The notes: generated by a model from the letters alone, not told the origin. Positions 17,942-27,115 are shown, counted from the stretch's first letter. The stretch: DNA of 64,000 bases from Corynebacterium diphtheriae (GCF_001457455.1 NZ_LN831026.1:2294001-2358000); one strand, 5' to 3'. Made by a program: numbers and translations.

Positions 17942-20216
17942 GAAGCTTCACCATGAATACGCCGATGGCCATCGCACCAATTCCGAAAAGTATGTCTCCG
18001 GGGACACGCAACCACCGTATCAGCATCAGTACTGGGCTGTAGAGGAACTCATCACTACGCGCATACCACAGGCCAGTATCAATCGATGCCCATGCTTGCG
18101 CTAAACCGAGGGGCAGAAGTGAAAGAAATGACATAGCCAAAAGGCCAGCATTCATACCCCAGAAACCCCAAGCGATCCACTTATCATTCCACTTTCGCCT
18201 CGGCATGAGCGAACGGATGCAGAACAGCATGAGGCCGATACCCAACATGCCATAGACACCGAACAAGGCAGTATGCCCGTGTAATGGAGTGAGGTTCAGT
18301 CCTTGGACATAGAACAATGAGATTGGTGGGTTAATAAGGAAGCCAAAGACTCCGGCACCCACCATATTCCAAAATGCTACAGCTACAAAGAAATAAACCG
18401 CCCACTTGTAATCCGATACCCAATCTCGGAGTTTGAGAAGTCGCAGATTATGCAGTGCCTCGATCCCCACAAGCGTCAACGGGACTACCTCAAGAGCCGA
18501 AAACACTGCACCTAATGCCATAACGTGCGCAGGGGCTCCGGTGAAATAGAGATGGTGCGCAGTCCCAATGATGCCACCAGTAAGGAAGATCGTCGTGGAA
18601 GAAATCACCGATGTTGTTGCAGAGGCAACGCGAATAAGCCCCAGCCGTGCGAATAGGAAGGCAATGACGGTTGTGGCAAAGACTTCAAAGAATCCTTCTA
18701 CCCATAGATGGACAACCCACCAACGCCAATATTCAGCAATAGAGAGGTGTGTTTCGTGATTCACACCAAATGCGGCACCGTAGAATCCTGCGATAGCTAG
18801 GCAGCTAAGCAGCAACATGGCAATCAATGACCGTTGCGAGCCCACTGCTAGAGGTGCTTCTGCTGTGGCATGGAGCTGCCCACCGCAGGATTTAATACGT
18901 CGTAGCGCAGGTGCAAGTGAGCGCCACATCAAAGCGAACCATAAAAATAGTCCAATGAATAGGCCAATCTGGAACACACGACCAAGATCAACGTACTCGT
19001 AACCTTGAGTACCTATCCAGAAATTAATCGGGTTACCGTATCCCAGCTTGCCCATAATCGACGCCCATTCACCAACCATCGACCCTAGAACTACAATCAG
19101 CAGAGCCCCAAACAGAACATTTACCCCTAGATGTTGGAATCGAGGCTCTTTCCCACCGACCGCAGGACCAACATACAGACCAGTAGCAAGCCATGCCGTA
19201 GCGATCCAGAAGATACCCAACTGAGTGTGCCAAGTGCGCACTACAGCGTACGGCAAAACGTGGTCAATTGGAATTCCGAAAAGTGCCCCGCCTTCAACCC
19301 CATAATGAGCCGAAATAATGCCGCAGGCTATCTGCAACATGAATAAAAGACCAACGACGTAGAAATATTTAAGAGTTGCTCGCTGAGAAGGCGTTGGAGT
19401 AAAGCCCATTAGCGGATCTTTATCAGGAATGAGATCAGGATTTATCTCATCCTCTTTACGGGCACTGTGATACCACACAAGGCCACCAATTCCTGCCAAG
19501 AGGAGAACAAAACTAATCAGACTCCACATGATATTGCCTGTAGGCGGCGCATTATCAATAAGCGGTTCGTGTGGCCAGTTTTGGGTATAACTAATGTCGC
19601 TATCAGGGGCATTAGTAGAAGCTGACCAACTTGTCCACCAAAAGAAAGCAGTCATGTCATCCGCTGCTGCTTTATCGTTAAGAGCATTCTGGGGAATTGC
19701 GTAATGCTCATGTCCATCACGGAAGAGTTCTGAGTAATACTGCGCATTGCTACGCATCGCATCAACTCGAAGATCATCGAGTGTAATGGTGCCCGTCTGC
19801 GCATCATAGGTATTAGAGCGCATCGTCTTTTTTAACCGCTCTTTTAGCGCAGCCTGCTGTTCTGCAGGAAGATCACTATAGTGCTCGTGTCCTTGTTCCT
19901 GAGCCCACGAGTCAAGCACTATTGTAGCTTCTCGATGCAACCAATCAGCGGTCCAGTCAGGAGCCACATAGGAGCCATGCCCCCACACCGATCCGATTTG
20001 TTGACCGCCGATCGACTGCCACACTTGCTGACCGTGAACAATATCATCCTTGGTAAATAAAACCTGTCCTTGAATTGTCTGAACGCGTTCTGGAATAGGT
20101 GGCTTATGAATATTAATTTGCTGCCCCATCCATAACAAAACGACAAATGAAGCAATAACAACTGTAGCCAGCGCTGACCACCAACGCTTATCTGTTAAAG
20201 AATGAGTTTTCTGCAT
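17925..20216 (-). CDS. norB: Quinol-dependent nitric oxide reductase (qNor)
   Basis: qNor reduces nitric oxide to nitrous oxide using quinol. The 763-residue length and layout are those of a single-subunit enzyme: an N-terminal extension with one membrane helix and a periplasmic domain (QVLFTKDDIVHGQQVWQ), then a 12-helix catalytic part with the histidines that bind haem b and the b3-FeB centre (WHTQLGIFW, HHLYFTG, HGHTALFG). I start it at ATG 20216 because AGAGG lies 5 nt upstream; a TTG at 20231 is possible. Codon use is more A/T-rich than in neighbours, which suggests transfer. A likely role is defence against host nitric oxide. Confidence 0.95.
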   Translation of the reverse strand: MQKTHSLTDKRWWSALATVVIASFVVLLWMGQQINIHKPPIPERVQTIQGQVLFTKDDIVHGQQVWQSIGGQQIGSVWGHGSYVAPDWTADWLHREATIVLDSWAQEQGHEHYSDLPAEQQAALKERLKKTMRSNTYDAQTGTITLDDLRVDAMRSNAQYYSELFRDGHEHYAIPQNALNDKAAADDMTAFFWWTSWSASTNAPDSDISYTQNWPHEPLIDNAPPTGNIMWSLISFVLLLAGIGGLVWYHSARKEDEINPDLIPDKDPLMGFTPTPSQRATLKYFYVVGLLFMLQIACGIISAHYGVEGGALFGIPIDHVLPYAVVRTWHTQLGIFWIATAWLATGLYVGPAVGGKEPRFQHLGVNVLFGALLIVVLGSMVGEWASIMGKLGYGNPINFWIGTQGYEYVDLGRVFQIGLFIGLFLWFALMWRSLAPALRRIKSCGGQLHATAEAPLAVGSQRSLIAMLLLSCLAIAGFYGAAFGVNHETHLSIAEYWRWWVVHLWVEGFFEVFATTVIAFLFARLGLIRVASATTSVISSTTIFLTGGIIGTAHHLYFTGAPAHVMALGAVFSALEVVPLTLVGIEALHNLRLLKLRDWVSDYKWAVYFFVAVAFWNMVGAGVFGFLINPPISLFYVQGLNLTPLHGHTALFGVYGMLGIGLMLFCIRSLMPRRKWNDKWIAWGFWGMNAGLLAMSFLSLLPLGLAQAWASIDTGLWYARSDEFLYSPVLMLIRWLRVPGDILFGIGAMAIGVFMVKLLTKKR

Positions 20217-20294
20217 GTCCACCTCTGACAAAATGAATGTGAAAATCCTCAGATTAAGATCATGCTCCTATCCCTTTGTCAGATGAATAACCAT

Positions 20295-20326
20295 CTAATT
20301 AATACCCCCTATTTGCGGGTAATTAG
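20295..20326. promoter_or_regulatory. Inverted repeat in the norB / LCP intergenic region
   Basis: CTAATTA and TAATTAG are perfect 7-bp arms 18 bp apart, with an inner CCC/GGG pair. It lies about 80 bp upstream of norB and upstream of the divergent LCP gene, and could bind a nitric-oxide-responsive regulator. The protein is not identified. Confidence 0.35.
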
Positions 20327-20414
20327 AAAGAATGCTATTTCAATTTGCCACCTTATAATCGTCTGTAGTATTTCCCCTTTTGCACTTGAATAAAGATAAT
20401 AAATTCCAACCCTG

Positions 20415-20420
20415 TATGCT
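20415..20420 (+). promoter_or_regulatory. Extended -10 box of the leaderless LCP gene
   Basis: TGTATGCT ends 7 nt before ATG 20428, with the TG extension one or two bases upstream of TATGCT. No ribosome-binding site is present. Confidence 0.55.
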
Positions 20421-20427
20421 CTAAAGC

Positions 20428-21723
20428 ATGGATGAACAGCGCAATCAGGGTGAGTTCCTTCTTGGTTCAGATGGAAAACCCCTTTTGGACCGCTACGGTC
20501 GCCCCATCCGGCGGCGACGCTCCGCACCGCGCCGCCCTAAGCTCGACCGCACTGAACCTCGGCGTGCTGCACCCAGCGAAGCCACACGGGTAATCCGCAC
20601 GGAAACCACCCAAATGCCAGCTCAGCCTGGGGCTGTTCCGCAGGAGCGCCCACGGCAATACATTCCTACCCCCGAAGAGCAGCAACGCTACCGCGCACAG
20701 CAGTACTACCAGCAGCAACCGGTGCAACCTGGTCAGCCGGTGCAGCCGGGGTTTGAGCCTAATCGACGCTACCGTCGCAGCCAGGTCACCCTTCCTCCAG
20801 AGCCAAAGAAGCGTCGTCGTTTGCGCCCTGGCGGCTGCATTGCGGGTTTGGTGTGGACGCTCGTCATTGTCATGGTTCTTGGTATCGCTGGCACGCTGTG
20901 GCTAGACACTCGGCTCAATCGTGTTCAGGCTGCCCCGCCGCAGCACATTGCTAAGACATCCGGCACGAACTGGCTGCTCGTGGGCTCTGACTCCCGCGCC
21001 GGCCTGTCCGAGGAGGATGTTCAGCGTTTGGGCACGGGTGGCGACATCGGCTCCATGCGCACGGACACGATCATGGTGTTGCATATTCCGTCGTCAGGCA
21101 AGGCCACACTGATGTCGATCCCGCGTGACTCCTATGTGGAAATCCCAGGCTACGGCATGGACAAAATCAATGCGTCGTTCACCTACGGCGGTGCGCCTTT
21201 ACTCACCCAAACCGTGGAAAACGCCACTGGCCTGCGCATTAACCACTATGCCGAGATCGGTATGGGCGGGTTGGCCAATGTGGTCGACGCGGTTGGTGGT
21301 ATCGAGGTATGCCCCGCCGAGCCTATCGACGACCCCCTCGCCGGCCTCAACATCGCAGCCGGCTGCCAAAAAGTCGACGGCCCCACTGCTTTGGGTTATG
21401 TGCGCACCCGCCACACCGCTCTAGGTGATCTTGACCGCGTGCAGCGTCAGCGCGAATTCTTTGCAGCTTTGGTCAACAAAGTGACCTCCACGTCGACTTT
21501 GGCTAATCCTTTCCGCATCATGCCCACGATTAATACTGTGGCGGGTTCGTTCACTGTGGGTAAGAAGGATCACGCGTGGCATTTGGCCCGGGTGGCGCTC
21601 GCTATGCGCGAAGGTGTGGAAACCGTGACGGTGCCATATGCAGGTTTTGCTGATTATGACGTCGGAAATGTGGTCCTGTGGGACGAGGTCGCTTCCGAGG
21701 AGCTGTTCGCTTCCCTGCGTTAG
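20428..21723 (+). CDS. LytR-CpsA-Psr (LCP) family cell-wall glycopolymer transferase
   Basis: A cytoplasmic N-terminus of about 130 residues, rich in Arg, Pro and Gln, is followed by one membrane helix (about 137-160) and an extracellular LCP domain. Signature segments are LLVGSDSRAG, RTDTIMVLHIP, SIPRDSYVEI and KINASFTYGG, with the conserved arginines. In mycolate-containing actinobacteria LCP proteins attach arabinogalactan to peptidoglycan. Gene order near ldh resembles that of a second LCP gene (lcpB) in C. glutamicum, but this rests on memory. A MITE-like repeat separates its end from alsT. Confidence 0.92.
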   Translation: MDEQRNQGEFLLGSDGKPLLDRYGRPIRRRRSAPRRPKLDRTEPRRAAPSEATRVIRTETTQMPAQPGAVPQERPRQYIPTPEEQQRYRAQQYYQQQPVQPGQPVQPGFEPNRRYRRSQVTLPPEPKKRRRLRPGGCIAGLVWTLVIVMVLGIAGTLWLDTRLNRVQAAPPQHIAKTSGTNWLLVGSDSRAGLSEEDVQRLGTGGDIGSMRTDTIMVLHIPSSGKATLMSIPRDSYVEIPGYGMDKINASFTYGGAPLLTQTVENATGLRINHYAEIGMGGLANVVDAVGGIEVCPAEPIDDPLAGLNIAAGCQKVDGPTALGYVRTRHTALGDLDRVQRQREFFAALVNKVTSTSTLANPFRIMPTINTVAGSFTVGKKDHAWHLARVALAMREGVETVTVPYAGFADYDVGNVVLWDEVASEELFASLR

Positions 21724-21737
21724 TGGCCCAAAGGCAC

Positions 21738-21835
21738 AAAGTGAGTAGTTCGTGCCAAATCTTTTTCACCTCCGCGACGTTTCCGCAGGTCGGAGATATT
21801 AGAAAAGATTTAATTTGGCACGAACTACTCACTTT
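21738..21835. repeat. MITE-like palindromic repeat, copy 1
   Basis: 98 bp. The 23-bp terminal inverted repeats begin AAAGTGAGTAGTTCGTGCC and are perfect complements. A second inner stem (AATCTTTT with AAAAAGATT) and a central CTCCG/CGGAG hairpin follow, so nearly the whole element folds back on itself. It carries no gene. Its reverse complement matches copy 2 at 27020-27115 with only a few differences. It lies between convergent genes and could also terminate both. Confidence 0.85.
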
Positions 21836-21851
21836 TGGCTTTTAGCCGCCA

Positions 21852-23342
21852 TTAGCGAGCTTTGTACGTCTCCCAGAACTCAGCGTTTTTGATTCCCACC
21901 GCAGCAGGATCAAATTGTGGATCCAGCCCAGATTTCTTCTGCTCGTTGTAGTCGCGCAGGCACTTAATAGCTGGGACCTGCAGGATCAGGATGGCGATCA
22001 CGTTGAGCCATGCGGTGGCACCTGCTCCGATGTCACCCAATGCCCATGCAGCACCTGGGGTAGATACTGCACCGATCCAAACGGATACCAGCATCAGGCA
22101 GCGCAGGCCGAAGATGGTGGCGCGCCTTGCGGTTGCGTTGGAGATCCAACGCATGAGGTAGGTGAAGTTGGTTTCGGAGATGTAGTAGTAGGACAAGATG
22201 GTGGTGAAGCCGAAAAAGAGGATGGCTACGCCGATAAAAGATGGTCCGACACCTGAGGCGACGGAGTCGAGGCCTTGTTGAACGAATCCTGGTCCCACGG
22301 GGGTGTTGCTTGGTAGGGAGCCTGCGTAGCGCACGGGGCTGTCTTCGGTGCCGCCTTCGAAGACGCGGTACATGTCGGTGGAGATGATGATGAAGGCGGT
22401 TGCGGAGCAGACGAAGAGGGTGTCTACGTAGACGGCGAAGGCTTGTGCGAAGCCTTGTTTTGCGGGGTGGGATACTTCGGCTGCGGCTGCGGCTTGGGGG
22501 TTGAGGCCTTGGCCTGCTTCGTTGGAGTAGATGCCGCGGCGTACGCCCCACATGATGGCGGAGCCGAGGATTCCGGAGAAGGTGGCGTTGGCGTTGAATG
22601 CGGAGCTGAAGATGGTGCCAAATACGTGTGGGATTTGGTCGAAGTGCATGAAGAGCACCACGAGCGCGATGATGATGTAGACCATGGCCATGAAGGGCAC
22701 GACTAACGACGCAAACCAGGCGATGCGCTTCACGCCGCCGAAGATGATGAGGGCGAGTAGCACGGTGAGGAATGCGCCGACGATGCGAACGTCAAGGTTC
22801 CATGCGTTGTGCATTGCCGACGCCACACCGTTGGCCTGCACACCCGGCATGAAGTAGCTGGTGGAGAAGATCATGACCACTGCGAAGGCGATGGCGTAGA
22901 ACAGCATGAAGGGGGCTGCTTTGGTGTGCTTGAGGCTTTTCTCAATGTAGTAGGCCGGTCCGCCACGGTATTCGCCGGTGTCTTGGTCGCGCTCTTTGTA
23001 GATTTGGGCGAGGGTGCATTCGATAAAGGAAGTGGCAGCGCCGAGGAAGGCGACGGCCCACATCCAGAACACGGCACCGGGTCCGCCGAAGGCGATGGCG
23101 GTTGCCACACCGGCGATGTTTCCTACGCCCACGCGTCCGGCGAGGGACATCATGAGAGATTGGAAGGAGGATACACCGTTTGCTGATTTTTCACCGGCGC
23201 GGAGCTGGCGAAGCATGTCGGGGAGGCCGGTTACTTGAACGCACTTGGTGGCGATGGTGAAGTACAGGCCTGCTCCGAGGCAGAGAAAAACAAGGAAGGG
23301 TGACCAGATGATCGAATTAAGGGTTTCGATGAGCGTATTCAT
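21852..23342 (-). CDS. alsT: Sodium:alanine symporter (AGCS family)
   Basis: This 496-residue protein has about ten to eleven membrane segments and the AGCS hallmark GRVGVGNIAGVATAIAFGGPG in the first third. A second family segment is RRGIYSNEAGQGLNPQAAA. It imports alanine or glycine with sodium across the cytoplasmic membrane. GGAG lies 6 nt before the ATG. It is monocistronic: a MITE-like repeat lies 17 bp past the stop, and the upstream acyltransferase gene is divergent. Confidence 0.94.
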   Translation of the reverse strand: MNTLIETLNSIIWSPFLVFLCLGAGLYFTIATKCVQVTGLPDMLRQLRAGEKSANGVSSFQSLMMSLAGRVGVGNIAGVATAIAFGGPGAVFWMWAVAFLGAATSFIECTLAQIYKERDQDTGEYRGGPAYYIEKSLKHTKAAPFMLFYAIAFAVVMIFSTSYFMPGVQANGVASAMHNAWNLDVRIVGAFLTVLLALIIFGGVKRIAWFASLVVPFMAMVYIIIALVVLFMHFDQIPHVFGTIFSSAFNANATFSGILGSAIMWGVRRGIYSNEAGQGLNPQAAAAAEVSHPAKQGFAQAFAVYVDTLFVCSATAFIIISTDMYRVFEGGTEDSPVRYAGSLPSNTPVGPGFVQQGLDSVASGVGPSFIGVAILFFGFTTILSYYYISETNFTYLMRWISNATARRATIFGLRCLMLVSVWIGAVSTPGAAWALGDIGAGATAWLNVIAILILQVPAIKCLRDYNEQKKSGLDPQFDPAAVGIKNAEFWETYKAR

Positions 23343-23532
23343 GCTGTGCTCCGGAGTTTCCTGACAATAAGAGTGTCTTACAACCTATCATCCAACAGAT
23401 TTAATGTGCATCACCGTACCCCCTACCACTAATAAAGCAGAGGTGCTACCCGTGTGACTAGCCCCCGTTGCTAATAGTTTTTTTGCCTAGTAAATTTTCA
23501 TTCTTGCACGCTATCAACCGAGAAAGCAGAGC

Positions 23533-25326
23533 ATGAGAATTAGAAACGTACCGGGCATTGACGGACTTCGGGGAATCGCTGTCTTGGCCGTGATCGTCTA
23601 TCACTTCTATGGCGCCGCCCTGCCGGGTGGTTTCTTGGGAGTCGATATTTTCTTTGTGCTTTCCGGCTTCCTCATCACCAGCCTGCTTATTCGCGAGCAC
23701 GCGGGTTCCGGCCGTATTGACTTGAAGCATTTCTGGGTGCGTCGCGCTAGGCGCATTCTTCCCGCCGCGGTCACTGTGTTGATCACGGTCAGTGTGGTCA
23801 CGGCCACCATTGGTGGCGACGTTGCCGTGGGGTTGCCTTCACAGTTCCTTGGCTCGTTGCTCTTTGCCAACAACTGGGTGCAGATTGCGCAGAGCCAAAG
23901 TTATTTCTCCGACGCAGGTGTGCAGGTCTTTGCCCATTACTGGTCGCTGGCGGTTGAGGAGCAGTTTTATGTGGTGTGGCCCCTAATTTTCGTAGCTGTT
24001 GCTGCGTTGAGCAAGCGCGTTGTTCCGCTGATTCTCACGTTCTTGTTGGCTGTTGCGTCGGCGGTGTGGATGGCTCTTGTCTATAACCCCGAGGTGGATC
24101 CGTCTCGTGTTTATTACGGCACCGACACCCACTCCTTTGGCCTGCTCATTGGTGCGTTTTTGGCGTTTGCTATTACTAGTCGCACTGAGGGGGATTCGTG
24201 GCCGGCGTCGATACGCCAAAGCCGGATCAGTTCGATCGCTGGCCCACTTGCGCTGGTCGGGCTGCTGGTCATGCTCGTGGTGGTTCACGCGACGCACCCC
24301 ACAACGTACCGCGGAATTATTGTGCTGGGTTCGCTGCTCACGGCCATTGTGTTGTGGTCGGTGGTCAATGAGCGCGGCGTTGTTTCCAGGATCATGATCA
24401 ACCCAGTGCTGCGCTGGCTGGGTCGCCGCTCGTTTAGCTTGTACCTCTGGCACTGGCCGGTGGTCAGCCTGTTGGCCTCGGTGATGGAGTCTCATTCGAT
24501 TCTGATCGCGCTGCTATCGGCGGTGTTCTCCGCAATTCTCGCTGAGTGGTCGTATCACGCGGTGGAGAACCCGCTGCGTCGCCAGGGGTACCAGCGCTAC
24601 TTCGGTAGCTGGTGGAGCCAAACTCGACTTATGCGTGCACTTTCGCTTCCTACTGTGATGACGGTTTTGTTGCTGTGCGTCCCTGTGGCGTTGTGGAGTG
24701 CTCCGGAAAAGACTGCGCTGCAAATGGATTTGGAGCGTTTGCAGGCACAACAGGAGGAGCAGCAGGCGCGTGCCGCGGAGGAGCGTGCGAAGGCACAGTT
24801 GCTGGCGGAAACGGAACGTCGTCGTCTGCCTGAGGGCGAGGAGATCGTGGCTATTGGCGACTCCGTCATGCTCGCATCTAGCGATGCCATCCAAAGCACC
24901 TACCCCGGCAGCTTTGTCGACGCCGCCGTCTCCCGCCACTACACAGCAGTCCTCGGGCTGCTCGACACCCTCCCCGTACGCCCATGGGTAGTGCTAGGTT
25001 TTGGCACCAACGGCCAAGCTTTCGACGGCCAGATCGAGGAGATCCTGAACAAGATCGGCCCCGACCACACCGTTGTGATGGTCCTCCCCTACGGTGACCG
25101 CGCATGGATACCCGATGCTCGTCAACAAATTTTCGACGCAGCCGCCACCCACGACAACGTCGTCATCGCCGACTGGTGCGGCGCAGCCCAAGGCCACCCC
25201 GAGTACCTCCGTGAAGACCAAATCCACCCTAGCCCCGAAGGTGCCGCAGCCTACACCAAGGCGATCACAGATGCCTTCGAGCGTTGGAAGAACAACGACC
25301 GCAGCTTCACGTCAACCTGCCAATAG
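23533..25326 (+). CDS. OatA-like acyltransferase: acyltransferase-3 membrane domain plus SGNH domain
   Basis: Residues 1-380 form the multi-helix acyltransferase-3 domain (GIDGLRGIAVLAVIVYHF at the N-terminus, FFVLSGFLITSLL, and the SLAVEEQFYVVWP segment). A coiled-coil-like stretch rich in Glu, Gln and Ala (about 396-435) leads to an extracellular SGNH hydrolase domain with GDSVMLAS and the catalytic D..H in REDQIHPSPEG. Such proteins O-acetylate peptidoglycan or other envelope sugars. The acceptor cannot be read from sequence. The ribosome-binding site is weak. A hairpin terminator follows. Confidence 0.92.
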   Translation: MRIRNVPGIDGLRGIAVLAVIVYHFYGAALPGGFLGVDIFFVLSGFLITSLLIREHAGSGRIDLKHFWVRRARRILPAAVTVLITVSVVTATIGGDVAVGLPSQFLGSLLFANNWVQIAQSQSYFSDAGVQVFAHYWSLAVEEQFYVVWPLIFVAVAALSKRVVPLILTFLLAVASAVWMALVYNPEVDPSRVYYGTDTHSFGLLIGAFLAFAITSRTEGDSWPASIRQSRISSIAGPLALVGLLVMLVVVHATHPTTYRGIIVLGSLLTAIVLWSVVNERGVVSRIMINPVLRWLGRRSFSLYLWHWPVVSLLASVMESHSILIALLSAVFSAILAEWSYHAVENPLRRQGYQRYFGSWWSQTRLMRALSLPTVMTVLLLCVPVALWSAPEKTALQMDLERLQAQQEEQQARAAEERAKAQLLAETERRRLPEGEEIVAIGDSVMLASSDAIQSTYPGSFVDAAVSRHYTAVLGLLDTLPVRPWVVLGFGTNGQAFDGQIEEILNKIGPDHTVVMVLPYGDRAWIPDARQQIFDAAATHDNVVIADWCGAAQGHPEYLREDQIHPSPEGAAAYTKAITDAFERWKNNDRSFTSTCQ

Positions 25327-25330
25327 CAGT

Positions 25331-25374
25331 AATGCCACCCAGGACCGCATGATCCTTGGTGGCATTCCTTTTGT
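25331..25374. terminator. Terminator between the OatA-like gene and the DUF5926 gene
   Basis: AATGCCACC and GGTGGCATT form a 9-bp stem followed by CCTTTTG on the plus strand. It lies between convergent genes. Confidence 0.75.
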
Positions 25375-25387
25375 TGTCGGTGCCGCG

Positions 25388-26293
25388 TTAGCGGATGGTC
25401 ACCTGACGGGACTTGATGTTTTCGAGCTGCTTGCGCTCATCGGCGGTGAGCTGGGCGTCGTTAGCTAGCTCTGCTTCGATCTTCTCGTTCAATGCAACGA
25501 GGTCGTCGGCGTAGCTTTCTGGTGCGCGCTCTGGGTCGAGGTCCCACACTGGCACGACCAGTCCGTGGGTGCGGAATGCGCCTGCGAACTTGGTCTCCTC
25601 ACCGAGTTTGAGCTCGCCACGAGCAGCGATACGAGCGAGGGCACGCAGCAGCGCATCCTCAGCTTCGGCGCGGACCCAACGAATGTGTGCCTTCTCACCT
25701 GGGTTGATCCACCAGACGGTGCCGGGGACGGGGGCCTCGACACGTGCGGAAGGCAAAACGGAATCGTTAGCAGCCTGGATAGCCTGGGCCTGCATTGGGT
25801 TCACGGTCGTGCCCTCTGGGAGCCACCAATCAAAGTTGGAGTACTCGGTGATCTCAAGGGTTTGGTCCTTGAGCAGTTCCGCAAGCTTTGGCTCGGTGCC
25901 ATCTGCAAGACCCTTTTCTAGGATGTCGCCAGGCTTAGCGGTCTTTGCCCAGTTCAGGGCGTATGCGAGGTCGCGGTTCGGGTTTTGAGAGCGAGCCTGG
26001 GTCTGCAATGCGACGAACACTTCGCCGCCGGCGGACTCTTCACGCACAAGCGCTGCGGAGCCACCTGGCAGCACGGTGCACAAATAGACGTTATCCAGGC
26101 CTTCGACCTCGATCTTTGCGATAGCAGAGGGGACAAATTCCTGCACTGCCACGAGGTCGGTTTCAAAGGAGAAACCGCCATAAGGGCGGGGGTCGCGTTC
26201 AAAAGCGGCACGCTCGGCGGCACGAGCCGCCAACTTAGCCTGCCTGCGGCTCATGCCCTCAGGCAGCTGTTCCTTCTTCTTTTTCTTAGCCAT
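25388..26293 (-). CDS. DUF5926 family protein
   Basis: This 301-residue soluble protein is conserved in corynebacteria and mycobacteria and has no known function. The N-terminus is very basic (KKKKKEQ, RRQAKLAARAAERAA) and could bind nucleic acid. The middle is acidic and mixed alpha/beta. No signal peptide or membrane segment is seen. TAGACT lies 8 nt before ATG 26293 with no ribosome-binding site. The first three bases of that box are the stop codon of the glycerophosphodiesterase gene. Confidence 0.75.
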   Translation of the reverse strand: MAKKKKKEQLPEGMSRRQAKLAARAAERAAFERDPRPYGGFSFETDLVAVQEFVPSAIAKIEVEGLDNVYLCTVLPGGSAALVREESAGGEVFVALQTQARSQNPNRDLAYALNWAKTAKPGDILEKGLADGTEPKLAELLKDQTLEITEYSNFDWWLPEGTTVNPMQAQAIQAANDSVLPSARVEAPVPGTVWWINPGEKAHIRWVRAEAEDALLRALARIAARGELKLGEETKFAGAFRTHGLVVPVWDLDPERAPESYADDLVALNEKIEAELANDAQLTADERKQLENIKSRQVTIR

Positions 26294-26301
26294 AACAGAT
26301 A

Positions 26302-26307
26302 AGTCTA
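26302..26307 (-). promoter_or_regulatory. -10 box overlapping the glycerophosphodiesterase stop codon
   Basis: TAGACT on the minus strand includes the TAG stop (26307-26305) of the upstream gene and lies 8 nt before the DUF5926 ATG. Confidence 0.45.
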
Positions 26308-26988
26308 TTGGGCGAGCGCCTCAAGAGCTACATCCGGGTAATCCGTGGCCAGCAACTGCACCCCGTTGTCGCGTGCCCAGCGTACATCGTCGGCGTCATT
26401 AACCGTCCACATGTAGGTCTTTTTGCCGTCGCGGCCGATGAGCTGGGGGCGCATCTTCGCATGGGCTAGGGAAAGTCCCCACGCGGATGGTCGGGAGATG
26501 GCGAAGTCTTTGGGGTTGTAGCGTAGTTCCCATTCTCTGCGCAGGTAGATGGTGTCAAAGCCCGGCGCGATACGCCCCATGCGTCGGATGGCTGCGTGGG
26601 AGAAAGAGATGAGATGGAATCGGGGGTCGTGGAGTAGGCCGCGGTAGCGCAGGCGTAGTGCGACTTGTTCTTCGGCCATGACTCCGTAGCGCATGGGGTG
26701 TTTTGTTTCTATATAGAGGTGTTTGTCCTCGGGGAGGATGTCGATGAGCTCGTCGAGGGTGATTATCCCGTGTTCTCTGAGCTGGTCCATGGTTGCGGTT
26801 GAGACGACGAGTCGACAGCTTGCTATGCGCAGCAGGGTGCGGTCGTGGACGCAGGCGAGGTGGCCGTCGGCAGTGAGTCGTACGTCGCATTCCACCCCAT
26901 GAATGGGCAGTTCGCAGGCTTTTTCGTATGCCTGCGCTGTCATTTCTGGGTAGCGGCCCCGAAATCCGCGGTGTGCAATGATCTCCAT
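26305..26988 (-). CDS. Glycerophosphodiester phosphodiesterase
   Basis: The GDPD TIM-barrel motifs are present: IIAHRGFRGRYPEMT at the start (HR catalytic pair), VECDVRLTADGHLACVHD with the metal ligands and second histidine, and YIETK. The enzyme frees glycerol 3-phosphate from glycerophosphodiesters, which could feed GlpD. At 227 residues with no signal peptide it is probably cytoplasmic. TAGTCT lies 6 nt before ATG 26988, so the transcript is probably leaderless. Its -35 region abuts the end of MITE-like copy 2. Confidence 0.93.
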   Translation of the reverse strand: MEIIAHRGFRGRYPEMTAQAYEKACELPIHGVECDVRLTADGHLACVHDRTLLRIASCRLVVSTATMDQLREHGIITLDELIDILPEDKHLYIETKHPMRYGVMAEEQVALRLRYRGLLHDPRFHLISFSHAAIRRMGRIAPGFDTIYLRREWELRYNPKDFAISRPSAWGLSLAHAKMRPQLIGRDGKKTYMWTVNDADDVRWARDNGVQLLATDYPDVALEALAQ

Positions 26989-26994
26989 ATTTTG

Positions 26995-27000
26995 AGACTA
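26995..27000 (-). promoter_or_regulatory. -10 box of the leaderless glycerophosphodiesterase gene
   Basis: TAGTCT ends 6 nt before the ATG. At a 17-nt spacing the -35 hexamer would be 27018-27023, which is the terminus of the palindromic repeat. Confidence 0.45.
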
Positions 27001-27019
27001 CTCCGTGGGCGAAAAACAG

Positions 27020-27115
27020 AAAGTGAGTAGTTCGTGCCAAATTAAATCTTTTCTAATATCTCCGACCTGCGGAAACGCCGCGGACGTAGAAAAGTTTGGC
27101 ACGAACTACTCACTT
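27020..27115. repeat. MITE-like palindromic repeat, copy 2
   Basis: 96 bp, in the opposite orientation to copy 1 and differing from it at only a few positions, all in the right half or centre. The terminal arms are AAGTGAGTAGTTCGTGCCAA and its complement. It sits between the end of ldh and the glycerophosphodiesterase promoter. Both genes read leftward, so this copy is not in a convergent gap. Confidence 0.85.

Noticed and set aside
23458..23730. Minus-strand frame at the start of the OatA-like gene
   Set aside because: It is antisense to the conserved acyltransferase-3 N-terminus.
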